A stretch of DNA of 50,942 nt, from contig CAMPGV010000002.1 in NCBI GenBank assembly GCA_946885745.1, positions 1 through 50,942 on the forward strand. The letters are read 5' to 3'. The stretch comes from an uncultured Candidatus Saccharibacteria bacterium (GTDB taxonomy: Bacteria; Patescibacteria; Saccharimonadia; Saccharimonadales; JAEWBQ01). The translations under genes and the position numbers were made by a program. Of this stretch, positions 12,328 to 19,649 are shown piece by piece (the stretch's first letter is position 1; each line of letters begins with the position of its first letter). The notes under the pieces are model-generated. The model was not told where the DNA came from, did no database searches, and was given only the letters and a program-made list of their open reading frames with translations.

Positions 12328-12452
12328 TTGCCGTCAAAGGTTCGGGCGCTCGATGATTGAATTGTTAACTTGTTTGGCTCTTTTTTGTGTTTGTAAAAGC
12401 TTACCCTTAATGTAACACAAGCATCTTGAATGGTCAATACGCTGGGGTGTAA

Positions 12453-12554
12453 ATATTGTTGTATTTTATTTATAATATAGCCACAACATGCTACTTTAAG
12501 GTGTTAATAATCTATAGTTGATTTATATACAACACATATATTTAACAACAATAT
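12453..12554. repeat. Inverted repeat flanking an AT-rich block
   Basis: ATATTGTTGT (12453-12462) and ACAACAATAT (12545-12554) are perfect inverted copies bracketing 82 nt of AT-rich sequence. That block has further short GTTG/CAAC and tata runs. Confidence 0.55.
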
Positions 12555-13030
12555 ACGTAAATAATCCCTATGAACCGTTTTATTATCATCAGTACAGACC
12601 CTCGTAATCCACAAAAGTGCCCATACAATCACCACACAAGTTAATCCTTAAACACCCCAGCTTAAGTCGCTCACGCCACATCAATCAAAACTCACCAGTT
12701 ATGCGGCTTAGTTCCACAAGCCCAATAAAACCACCCTGGTAAACTCCATCCACTCCTAGATATCAACGTAGACGACACCCCTAGCAAAACCAAACTCACC
12801 CTACGCCCCGCGCACAACACGCTCTCAGCCTCCGAATTCTGTCTAAAGTATACGAGATATAAAAATCTCTCATCACACCCCTTCATCTCGCACCTACTAC
12901 GCTTAGTTTTCGCATATACAACTCCACCTATCCAAAACTTACCTACGGCAGTGTCTGATCAACATATACATACACCTATCGCTCTCGCTAAATATATGGT
13001 CCTCTTGCTGGCCCTAACGCTACATATAGG

Positions 13031-13039
13031 TTATCCACA
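13031..13039 (+). promoter_or_regulatory. DnaA-box consensus match
   Basis: TTATCCACA matches the DnaA-box consensus exactly. It is a single copy here, about 40 bp upstream of the small-RNA promoter, so it is more likely regulatory or chance than an origin by itself. Confidence 0.4.
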
Positions 13040-13059
13040 TGGTGTATTTTTTAATAAAA

Positions 13060-13106
13060 GATTTTTCTAGAAAATCGTTGACACAAGCGCTTTGGCGTCA
13101 TAATAT
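13060..13106 (+). promoter_or_regulatory. Strong promoter with upstream near-palindrome
   Basis: TTGACA (13078-13083), an exact 17-nt spacer and TAATAT (13101-13106). Directly upstream, GATTTTTCTAGAAAATC (13060-13076) is a near-perfect palindrome that could be an operator or an AT-rich UP element. There is no reading frame downstream. Confidence 0.75.
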
Positions 13107-13112
13107 AGGGGT

Positions 13113-13209
13113 AGCTTCTGAATAAAAAAATTATACAGAGGCCAAAAATAAACAAGAATTCAAAAAACTCCACACAAAACAACCACTACTCGCAGGTGGT
13201 TGTTTTTTT
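13113..13209 (+). ncRNA. Candidate small RNA, about 98 nt
   Basis: It runs from the predicted start point of the TTGACA/TAATAT promoter to the T-run of an intrinsic terminator (8-bp stem acaaccac/gtggttgt, 13179-13203, then ttttttt). The body is A-rich and mostly unstructured and contains no ATG. The complete promoter-terminator unit without an ORF supports a small RNA. Family not recognised; targets unknown. Confidence 0.6.
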
Positions 13210-13249
13210 AGGCCTTTTTACCCTACCACCGAGCACATGAGGACCTTCC

Positions 13250-13288
13250 AACGAAAAAGCCCGAGCATATTGCTCGGGCTTTTTCGTT
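13250..13288 (-). terminator. tmRNA terminator
   Basis: A perfect 18-bp stem (arms 13250-13267 and 13271-13288, loop tat) with the U-rich run inside the stem. It abuts and overlaps the 3' CCA end of tmRNA. The palindrome also works for the plus-strand small RNA side. Confidence 0.85.
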
Positions 13289-13684
13289 GGTGGAGCTGCG
13301 GGGTACTGCCCCCCGGTCCAAAAGGTAACGGATTATTCGTCTACAGGCATAGTCTATTTTGGCTGTTTACAACCTACCCTATTTAAAAACGGACAAAAAC
13401 ATAGGGGCGGTTGCGCGGTAAAGTTTCCTATTAAATCGCCGCTTCGCGACTCAACAGTAAGTAGCATGAATATAACACTGCGTTCGCACTATGCTACCTG
13501 TACGAAGCAATGATCGAGCGTATTAGGCTGCGATTGGCGCAAATGCATAGTTAGGAGCAAAAAGGCTCTTTACTGATGCAAATGCTGATGCAAGTTTGTT
13601 TGCAATTAAAAATATACGTAACGCGTATGTTCGGCCTGCAAAATAATCTGTTAATGTCCTTCTGTCGAAAGCTATGTCAGCCCC
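13288..13684 (-). ncRNA. ssrA: Transfer-messenger RNA (ssrA)
   Basis: One-piece tmRNA of about 397 nt, which rescues stalled ribosomes by tagging nascent peptides. The 5' end GGGGCUG (13678-13684) pairs with CAGCUCC before the encoded ACCA (from 13288). The tag frame is 13523-13603: it resumes at GCA, begins ANKLASAF, ends NYAFAPIAA and then UAA, 26 residues in all, longer than the common 10. The T-stem CGGGG/CCCCG encloses a 7-nt loop GGCAGUA instead of UUCRANN. TGCTATAAT (13698-13706 region) lies 13 nt upstream of the mature 5' end. Confidence 0.93.
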
Positions 13685-13746
13685 AACCGTATCTATTATT
13701 ATAGCATATTTACACAACTCACTGGCTGTGCTTAACTGTAAGCATT

Positions 13747-15261
13747 ATGTCAGCGGTGGCTAAGCTTCTCTCAGTAGCACCTCTCGGATTTGATGGCCAT
13801 TTAATAGAAGTGGAAAGCGACAGTAGCCGCGGCCTCCCTTCCCTTCAGATTGTCGGCCTCGGTAATAAGGCCATCGACGAAGCCAAAGAGCGCGTCCGAA
13901 GCGCCATCACCAATTCCCTGCTTGAGTTTCCCGCCAGGAAGATCACCATCAATCTTGCACCCGCCGAACTACCGAAAGATGGCAGCCACTATGACCTCGC
14001 CATCGCACTGGCGATTCTTGTCAGTAGCGGACAGGTACGGCAAAACGAAGTAACCAATATGGCATTTGCCGGTGAACTCGCGCTTAGCGGAGAGCTGCGC
14101 CCTATTCGCGGAGCGGTCGTCATGGCTGAGGCCGCCAAAAAGGCCGCTATCGCCACCCTTTTCGTTCCGGTCGCAAATGTCGAAGAAGCACTGCTTGTTG
14201 ACGGGATTGATGTCATTGGCGTACCCACACTGCGAGAGCTATTTTTACATCTTAAGCAAGAAGCCGTCCTGCCAACCGCAGCACCCCGAGCGACCTCACG
14301 CAGCTCACTAAAACCCTCTACTACCCTCGATGATGTCTATGGCCAAGAGCAGGCCAAGCGCGCCCTCACAATTGCCGCCGCCGGACGCCATAATATCCTT
14401 CTCACAGGTTCACCGGGCGCCGGTAAAACAATGCTCGCTCGGGCGCTTACCGACCTTCTACCCCAACTTAATCCAGCAGAACGTCTTGAAGTCACAAAAC
14501 TACATAGCCTCGCAGGCAACGCAACAGCAGGCATGACCACCACCCGACCGTTTCGTGCGCCACACCACACAGCAAGCCGGACCGCGCTAATTGGCGGCGG
14601 CACCAGTCCACGCCCTGGCGACATCAGCCTGGCGCACCTTGGAGTACTCTTTCTTGATGAGCTTCCCGAATATCCACGCGCCTCACTTGAATCACTACGC
14701 CAGCCACTTGAAGACAAGCACATCACAATCAGCCGAGCCGCCGGACATAGCACTTATCCAGCCGACTTTATGTTAGTTGCCACCATGAATCCCTGCCCGT
14801 GCGGCTTTTACGGCGACGCAGCCCGAGAGTGTACTTGTACAAGTACACAGATCCTTGCCTATCAAAAACGTCTCTCCGGACCATTAATGGATCGTATTGA
14901 CCTTGTTATTAACGTTGCCCGAGTACCACACGACACATTACTCGGTCACCAAAAATCACAAGATTCACAACATTTAGCCGCAAAAAAACAGATTAAAAGT
15001 GCAACTGACATGCAGCATAACAGATATGGAAGTAGTATCAAATACAACAGCAATCTCAGCTCTCAGGAGATAAAGCAGCATCTTAGCCTGTCGGCTGAAG
15101 TGCGGCAGCTACTTAGCACAGCCGCCGAACGACTCAACCTCAGCGCCCGTGCGTATTTCCGCGTCATCAAGGTCGCCCGCACTATTGCCGACCTTACCGA
15201 GAGCCCCAGCATCGAACCAGCTCACATTGCCGAAGCGCTACAATATCGCCAAAACTCTTGA
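13747..15261 (+). CDS. comM: YifB/ComM-family Mg-chelatase-like AAA+ ATPase
   Basis: 504 aa, full length. An N-terminal ChlI-like Lon-S5 fold (1-170) is followed by an AAA+ module with Walker A GSPGAGKT (221-228) and Walker B VLFLDELPEY. A cysteine cluster NPCPCGFYG...CTC and the C-terminal Mg-chelatase-related domain complete it. In competent bacteria ComM is a hexameric helicase promoting branch migration during integration of taken-up DNA. With the type IV pilus genes in the window, a role in DNA uptake is plausible. Divergent from tmRNA; possible promoter TTTACA-18-TAACTG just upstream. Confidence 0.93.
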   Translation: MSAVAKLLSVAPLGFDGHLIEVESDSSRGLPSLQIVGLGNKAIDEAKERVRSAITNSLLEFPARKITINLAPAELPKDGSHYDLAIALAILVSSGQVRQNEVTNMAFAGELALSGELRPIRGAVVMAEAAKKAAIATLFVPVANVEEALLVDGIDVIGVPTLRELFLHLKQEAVLPTAAPRATSRSSLKPSTTLDDVYGQEQAKRALTIAAAGRHNILLTGSPGAGKTMLARALTDLLPQLNPAERLEVTKLHSLAGNATAGMTTTRPFRAPHHTASRTALIGGGTSPRPGDISLAHLGVLFLDELPEYPRASLESLRQPLEDKHITISRAAGHSTYPADFMLVATMNPCPCGFYGDAARECTCTSTQILAYQKRLSGPLMDRIDLVINVARVPHDTLLGHQKSQDSQHLAAKKQIKSATDMQHNRYGSSIKYNSNLSSQEIKQHLSLSAEVRQLLSTAAERLNLSARAYFRVIKVARTIADLTESPSIEPAHIAEALQYRQNS

Positions 15262-15286
15262 ACCGCTTGCCTATATCTGTTAAAAT
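15258..15286 (+). promoter_or_regulatory. Promoter of infC-rpmI-rplT
   Basis: TTGAAC (15258-15263), 17-nt spacer and TAAAAT (15281-15286) with an upstream TG (extended -10). It overlaps the comM stop codon and gives a leader of about 45 nt before infC. Confidence 0.65.
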
Positions 15287-15337
15287 AGGTTTCGAGTAAC
15301 GCTTAAACAGTTGCAGACCTCACATAAGGAGATGGCA

Positions 15338-15844
15338 ATCAATAAATCAATTCGCATCAATGAGGCTATCCGCGCCCGTGAACTACGTGTCATCGGTACG
15401 GACGGCGAACAACTCGGCATTATGAGCCGTCAAGAAGCGCTTAAGGCTGCTGAAGACGCCGGTGTCGACCTCGTTGAGATCTCACCAAATGCTGATCCAC
15501 CTGTAGCAAAAATCGTCGACTGGGGTAAATACCAGTACCAAAAGATGAAAGAGCTCCAGAAGAATCGCAAAAGCAACAAGCAGAGTGAGCTCAAGCAAAT
15601 GCGTTTTGGTCTAAAGATTGGCTCTGGTGATCTTGACATTAAATTGCGCAAGATCCGCGGGTTCCTAGCCGAAGGCCACAAGGTCCGTATCCAAATCTTT
15701 TACCGTGGTCGCGAGATGGCCCACAAAGAGCTTGGGTACGTGATGATCGAAAAGATCGTTGCCCTCCTTGAGGATGAAGCTGTATTAGAGCAAAAGCCTC
15801 AGATGGCTGGTCGCAATCTGAGTGTAGTAGTAAGGAGTAAATAA
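15338..15844 (+). CDS. infC: Translation initiation factor IF-3, probable AUC start
   Basis: Binds the 30S subunit and discriminates against non-canonical start codons and wrong initiator tRNA. N-terminal domain begins [20 protein letters not shown], then a linker rich in Lys ([15 protein letters not shown]) and the C-terminal domain. The ATG at 15332 abuts AAGGAG (15326-15331) with no spacer, and TTG at 15311 has no ribosome site. ATC at 15338 has an ideal 6-nt spacer, giving 168 aa. infC in many bacteria starts at AUU or another rare codon, allowing autoregulation. The stop overlaps the rpmI ATG (TAATG). Confidence 0.93.
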   Translation: MNKSIRINEAIRARELRVIGTDGEQLGIMSRQEALKAAEDAGVDLVEISPNADPPVAKIVDWGKYQYQKMKELQKNRKSNKQSELKQMRFGLKIGSGDLDIKLRKIRGFLAEGHKVRIQIFYRGREMAHKELGYVMIEKIVALLEDEAVLEQKPQMAGRNLSVVVRSK

Positions 15845-16038
15845 TGCCAAAGTTAAAGACCCACAAAGGCACCGCGAAGCGCATCAAGCTGACCAGCACT
15901 GGTAAGCTAACTCGTCGCCGCGCCTTTGGTAACCACTTGCTCGCTAAGAAGAGCAAAAGCCGCAAGCGCGCTATCAACACTAGCGCAGCCATCACTGGTG
16001 GCATGGCTAAAAACGTTAAACGAGCCCTAGGAGTATAA
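15844..16038 (+). CDS. rpmI: Ribosomal protein L35
   Basis: 64 aa, very basic, with the L35 start [20 protein letters not shown] and the [16 protein letters not shown] segment. Component of the 50S subunit. Translationally coupled to infC through a one-base overlap and followed by rplT after 4 bp, the standard infC-rpmI-rplT order. Confidence 0.97.
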   Translation: MPKLKTHKGTAKRIKLTSTGKLTRRRAFGNHLLAKKSKSRKRAINTSAAITGGMAKNVKRALGV

Positions 16039-16042
16039 TCAC

Positions 16043-16384
16043 ATGCGAGTAAAACGAGGTGTTGCCGCATCGGCAAAGCACAAAAAGATCTTAAAAGCTG
16101 CTAAGGGCATGCAGCACAACCGCACGCGCTCATACCGCCTTGCTAAGCAAGCCGTTATCCGTGCACTTCAGTATGCCTACCGTGACCGCCGCAACAAAAA
16201 GCGCGATCTACGTGGTCTTTGGATCACCCGCATCAACGCTGCCGCTCGCGAAAATGGCACTACTTACGGTAAGTTCATTGCTGGCCTCAAGGCTGCGAAC
16301 ATTGAGCTTGACCGCAAGGTTTTGGCTGAACTAGCCGTAAGCGAACCTGCAGCATTTGCAGCAGTCGTTAAAAGCGCTAAGTAG
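16043..16384 (+). CDS. rplT: Ribosomal protein L20
   Basis: 113 aa; begins [20 protein letters not shown] and contains [20 protein letters not shown], both L20 hallmarks. It binds 23S rRNA early in 50S assembly and in many bacteria represses this operon. AGGAG lies 9 nt upstream of the ATG. Followed by a bidirectional terminator shared with rnpB. Confidence 0.98.
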   Translation: MRVKRGVAASAKHKKILKAAKGMQHNRTRSYRLAKQAVIRALQYAYRDRRNKKRDLRGLWITRINAAARENGTTYGKFIAGLKAANIELDRKVLAELAVSEPAAFAAVVKSAK

Positions 16385-16400
16385 TCCTATACCTACAACT

Positions 16401-16433
16401 AAAAATACCACTCCAATTGGGGTGGTATTTTTA
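16401..16433. terminator. Bidirectional terminator for rplT and rnpB
   Basis: aaaaataccactcc/ggggtggtattttt stem with an aatt loop. T-runs on both strands serve rplT (plus) and rnpB (minus). Confidence 0.9.
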
Positions 16434-16435
16434 GT

Positions 16436-16773
16436 GAACAGTCCGTCGGTAAGCCGGGTTCTGTCGTGGACGGCCATCTATCTAGCCCTTCAGTTGCCTA
16501 AAGGATCGAGCGGATAGCGACCTGCGGACGAGCAATCCTTAGTGCAGATCTCCTTGCAGCTGGCAGGGTTTACCTCCTTCGCATGTCACCATGCGCCGCT
16601 GTGAGCTCTTACCTCACTCCTTTCACCCTTACCGCAGATTGCTCCGCGGCGGTATCGTTTCTGTGGCACTTTCCCTAGGGTCACCCCCGGTCGCCGTTAG
16701 CGACTGCCATGCTCTACGCTGCCCGGACTTTCCTCTTGTCTTATCAACAAGCGACCGTCTAACGAACTGTCTA
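16436..16773 (-). ncRNA. rnpB: RNase P RNA, bacterial type A
   Basis: Catalytic RNA that matures tRNA 5' ends. On the minus strand it has GAGGAAAGUCCGGGC (CR-I), GGUAAGGGUGAAAGG, GAGGUAAGAGCUCAC, and the 3' signature CCACGACAGAACCCGGCUUA. The P1 ends pair (ACAGUUCGU with ACGGACUGU). Length is about 338 nt. A TATAAT at 16780-16785 lies inside the intergenic gap after the upstream gene. End points are estimated from P1. Confidence 0.96.
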
Positions 16774-16779
16774 TACGTT

Positions 16780-16785
16780 ATTATA
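16780..16785 (-). promoter_or_regulatory. -10 element of rnpB
   Basis: Consensus TATAAT on the minus strand, 6-7 nt before the predicted rnpB 5' end. The -35 region would fall inside the coding end of the Nudix-RNase H gene and is weak. Confidence 0.6.
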
Positions 16786-16787
16786 CC

Positions 16788-17663
16788 TTACTTACGAGCG
16801 TGCGCGTTGAGAATCTTGTTGACCATACCATCGGCCAGCTGATTGAACTCTCGTCTTACATGCGTAAAAGTTACTTTTTCAAAGTGCATCACTAGCTCTT
16901 TGATACGCTCGTGGATTGGCCATAGTTCTCTATTTTTGATAGTGTATACTCCTTTGAGCTGATTGACAACCAGCATACTATCAACCCGAAAATCAACCGT
17001 TTTCATGTTCATTTCCAATGCCTTCTCAAGCCCCAATCGAACCCCATGATATTCCGCCTGATTATTGGTGGTAATACCCAAGTACATGCCACCTTCATGA
17101 AGAACATGTTCATATTGGTTCATAATGACAAAGCCGGACGCTGATGGTCCGGGATTACCGCGCGATCCCCCGTCAGAATAAATAATAACGTGAGTAACGT
17201 CCGATGTTTCTTTTACTACGTTGCTGCCAATCAGGACATTTTCTTTCACGGCCGGGATGTTCTGCTGCGAAATACCTAATAGCAGTCGCGTTGATTCTGT
17301 AAGCGTCTCCTGGTGTATCGAAGACATCGTTTTCCAGAGGTAGTGGTCATAGTTTTGGCTTAGTTTGAACTTCGTTGTATGATTGTCAACTCCTACTAAA
17401 TACAGAATAAAGACGTACTGAATATCACGGTCATCGTGATCAATATAGGTTAAGACATCGTACAACTGAGCCGCTTTGATCGCCACCCCCAGCTCAGATT
17501 GGATGTGGCGCTGCAACGCATCCTCAGGCTGCTCGCCGTAGTCAAGATTCCCACCGGGCAGCTCATATTTACCAAGAATGGTCGGTCGCCCACTGGCACG
17601 GCGAATGAGGAGCGTCTTTTGTCTATCACTGACAATGGCTCGAACGGCGATTCTCTGCTGCAT
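16788..17663 (-). CDS. Nudix-like domain fused to ribonuclease HI
   Basis: 291 aa. Residues 1-140 form a Nudix hydrolase fold with a degenerate Nudix box: G38-x5-E44-x7-R52, then H53 and S56 where the catalytic glutamates of REUxEE should be; E57 remains. Residues 156-291 are RNase HI with all four catalytic acids (D164, E204, D228, D278), which degrades RNA in RNA-DNA hybrids. The Nudix half may bind rather than hydrolyse nucleotides. TGATATACT lies 9 nt before the ATG. Lies 15 bp from rnpB. Confidence 0.88.
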   Translation of the reverse strand: MQQRIAVRAIVSDRQKTLLIRRASGRPTILGKYELPGGNLDYGEQPEDALQRHIQSELGVAIKAAQLYDVLTYIDHDDRDIQYVFILYLVGVDNHTTKFKLSQNYDHYLWKTMSSIHQETLTESTRLLLGISQQNIPAVKENVLIGSNVVKETSDVTHVIIYSDGGSRGNPGPSASGFVIMNQYEHVLHEGGMYLGITTNNQAEYHGVRLGLEKALEMNMKTVDFRVDSMLVVNQLKGVYTIKNRELWPIHERIKELVMHFEKVTFTHVRREFNQLADGMVNKILNAHARK

Positions 17664-17711
17664 CGTACCCTCAGTATATCATTTATGCTTAGCGCCAACC
17701 TGTCCGACAAT

Positions 17712-18734
17712 CTACAGGGGCCGCTTAAAATATTTCTTATTGATGCTCGAGGCAACCGCCGCCGAACCTAGCAAACCAATAGTTGCCATAATAAGGCTTG
17801 TTGTTACGCCGAATCCCGAAAAGTACTTAAAGGAAATTGTAATCACCGTCAGGACCAGAAAGAACGAGGCGTTGCCCAATAGATGCCTGTTCTGAGACAT
17901 GACACTGAGATAGAAAATACCCAACACCCCCAAAAGAAGTCCGATAAGCCACAGAGACCCATAGTCACCAAAGCTTGAAATATACATAGCAATCAGCGCC
18001 AAAAATGCAGCAAACGCGTCAAATGCGTGACGCGCACCCTCTCGCCCCCGACTTAGCTGCGTGACAACTCGCGTTGCATACGCAAGCAAGCCAGCCGAAC
18101 CCACTAAGACTAGCGACCACACATCACCCGGCGCATCCGTATCCTTCAAAAGTCCAAAGAGTAATGCGGGAAAAGCCGCTACTGAGAAAAGAACGCCCAT
18201 TAACAATGTTAGATCTCTTCGGATGAGCCTATCAAAAGCCAGATGCAGCCCACCTACGACAGCCAAAGTGATTGCGCCAGCAACGAAGTTTATCTCTCCA
18301 AAACCGCCTACCAACTGATTGCTAATAATATAACCGCCCGTTACTACTGAAAGTGAGCCTGTCAGAAGCAGTGCGTTAATTAACCCCCTTTTAACATCTG
18401 TCTGCTTATTGTCCTTGATAAGATAATAAGCAGCAGCCCATAGCATCATACCGATGCCCGCACTTAAGAAGACGTGGAGCACAATCGTATCGCCAGTACT
18501 ATCCCATGATTGGGCAATGATTGACAGGAGTGCTGAATACAGCACAATACCAGCAACATAGAACATTATGTCAACAGCCGAAAGCCTCTCTGACTTACGC
18601 ACACCTTCTTCTACGGCAGCCTCTACTGGCACAAGTGCCGGCTCATGAATAAAGGACTTGATATCGCTCTCTGTAATAAGACCCGTGCGCAAGCCTTCTT
18701 GTATCTGTGTGATTATTTCTTCTCTACTGTTCAT
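17712..18734 (-). CDS. Multi-pass membrane protein, DUF2157-like
   Basis: 340 aa. The first 45 residues are soluble and helical (MNSREEIITQIQEGLRTGL), followed by about ten hydrophobic segments from residue 55 to 333. This resembles DUF2157-type bacterial membrane proteins, whose function is unknown. Its ATG lies within the last codons of the upstream gene (11-bp overlap), indicating translational coupling. Confidence 0.75.
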   Translation of the reverse strand: MNSREEIITQIQEGLRTGLITESDIKSFIHEPALVPVEAAVEEGVRKSERLSAVDIMFYVAGIVLYSALLSIIAQSWDSTGDTIVLHVFLSAGIGMMLWAAAYYLIKDNKQTDVKRGLINALLLTGSLSVVTGGYIISNQLVGGFGEINFVAGAITLAVVGGLHLAFDRLIRRDLTLLMGVLFSVAAFPALLFGLLKDTDAPGDVWSLVLVGSAGLLAYATRVVTQLSRGREGARHAFDAFAAFLALIAMYISSFGDYGSLWLIGLLLGVLGIFYLSVMSQNRHLLGNASFFLVLTVITISFKYFSGFGVTTSLIMATIGLLGSAAVASSINKKYFKRPL

Positions 18735-19263
18735 AACCTACCCACCCTAAAAATTTTATACCCTGAGAGTAATATGATTTACTCATCGTTAACTCAACTT
18801 CTTTCTTTTTTGCACCATCCTTCAAGTACCATCCGTCATCACGATCGCTCCAAAAAAGAAACCCGCTGCTCGAACCTTCGCGCGTCAGCGTATAGCCATC
18901 GGGCGACTGAGATGAGGAATCTAACCGATAGCGCTGCGCTTCATCAAGCGTAATACTGCGAGTAGCGTTAGTTGAGGCATCGTAATAACGCAGTTGCGCT
19001 AGCTGATCGTAGTAGCTGGACTTCAGTGAATCCGCATCCGTGTTTTCGACTACGCGACCACTGCTGTCTAGTGAATAGCCATTTTTACAGCGATAATCGT
19101 CACACACAGAATACACAAAATCATATTTAGGATTCGCCAAGAGGCGTGGTATGTATATAAGCCCCGCCGCAATGATGATAATCGCAACTGGTATCGAAAA
19201 TAAAAGTAATAGATCTTTTAGCGGACTGTTAGCGGTAGGTTGTTGATGAGTTGTTTTTGGCAT
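18724..19263 (-). CDS. Membrane-anchored hypothetical protein
   Basis: 179 aa from the ATG at 19263 (MPKTTHQQPTANSPLKDLL). One transmembrane helix (about 15-37) precedes an extracytoplasmic domain with a CDDYRCKNGYSLDSSG segment, probably a disulfide. An in-frame ATG 36 bp upstream would lie before the predicted transcription start (TGCTACAAT, 19290-19295), so the shorter form is preferred. Paired with the DUF2157-like gene. No family recognised. Confidence 0.72.
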   Translation of the reverse strand: MPKTTHQQPTANSPLKDLLLLFSIPVAIIIIAAGLIYIPRLLANPKYDFVYSVCDDYRCKNGYSLDSSGRVVENTDADSLKSSYYDQLAQLRYYDASTNATRSITLDEAQRYRLDSSSQSPDGYTLTREGSSSGFLFWSDRDDGWYLKDGAKKKEVELTMSKSYYSQGIKFLGWVGYEQ

Positions 19264-19383
19264 ATGTTTCTTTTTTACTGTTTGACATGATTGTAGCATA
19301 GCTAAAGGCCTATTTCTTCATTTCGCACCATGATTTCAATCAAAAAAGTCCTCCCCGGGACTCCCTACAAGAACATCGATTTA

Positions 19384-19459
19384 TGGTCGGGATGACAAGA
19401 CTTGAACTTGCGACCTCACGGCCCCCAGCCGTGCGCGCTACCAGCTGCGCCACACCCCG
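19384..19459 (-). tRNA. tRNA-Pro (GGG)
   Basis: Complete cloverleaf: acceptor CGGGGUG/CAUCCCG, D-arm GCGC, anticodon stem CACGG/CCGUG with loop CUGGGGG (anticodon GGG), T-loop UUCAAGU, A73 and encoded CCA. Confidence 0.96.
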
Positions 19460-19475
19460 ATTTTTGATACCAAAA

Positions 19476-19625
19476 GTCCCAGCAGACTACTGTCGACGCT
19501 TGATATTCCCCGCCGTATGGACAGGTGGGTGCTCGCAAAACGCTACCACGGTAGTGAATAATTTAAAGCTCCCTAATCAATATGATATTCAGGAAAATCA
19601 TATACGCCTAGGTGTCTCCTGGGAC
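19476..19625 (-). ncRNA. Candidate structured RNA upstream of tRNA-Pro
   Basis: The minus-strand transcript predicted from TGCTATAAT starts at or next to 19625, the first base of GUCCCAG-G-AGAC. This pairs with GUCU-G-CUGGGAC at 19487-19476 (7 bp, G-G mismatch, 4 bp). Inside, AUAUGAU/AUCAUAU forms a local hairpin that competes with UGAUUUUCC/GGGAAUAUCA, and CUACC/GGUAG forms another. The enclosed 150 nt hold no ORF. It may be a stable RNA co-transcribed with tRNA-Pro or a regulatory leader; family not recognised. Confidence 0.45.
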
Positions 19626-19631
19626 ATTCTT

Positions 19632-19640
19632 ATTATAGCA
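19632..19640 (-). promoter_or_regulatory. Extended -10 promoter before tRNA-Pro
   Basis: Minus strand TGCTATAAT with TATAAT at 19632-19637, 6 nt before 19625. It lies just beyond the M50 protease stop. The -35 is weak. Confidence 0.6.
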
Positions 19641-19649
19641 TTTTCTCTC

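Larger units (their letters stand above)
12010..13059. other. Gene-free region with strong C-over-G skew
   Basis: About 1 kb with no convincing coding sequence. 12010-12420 has normal composition and short repeats. 12440-12570 is very AT-rich. In 12601-13020 my hand count gives roughly 147 C and 48 G on the plus strand, a skew near -0.5, with A also in excess. An exact DnaA-box consensus, TTATCCACA, is at 13031-13039. The only ORFs are short and poor. It could be a degenerate region, an untranslated transcript template or a replication-related locus. Confidence 0.6.

Noticed and set aside
12570..12644. 24-codon ORF starting MNRFIIISTDPRN
   Set aside because: No promoter or ribosome site and too short to judge; kept only as part of the skewed region.
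12010..13059. Chromosomal replication origin
   Set aside because: Only one exact DnaA box, no dnaA/dnaN neighbours; skew needs whole-genome context.
13523..13717. 64-codon minus-strand ORF
   Set aside because: It is the tmRNA tag frame extended upstream, not a gene.
19476..19625. Identification as SRP RNA
   Set aside because: Lacks the conserved GGAAG-type SRP tetraloop and the flanking helix sequence.
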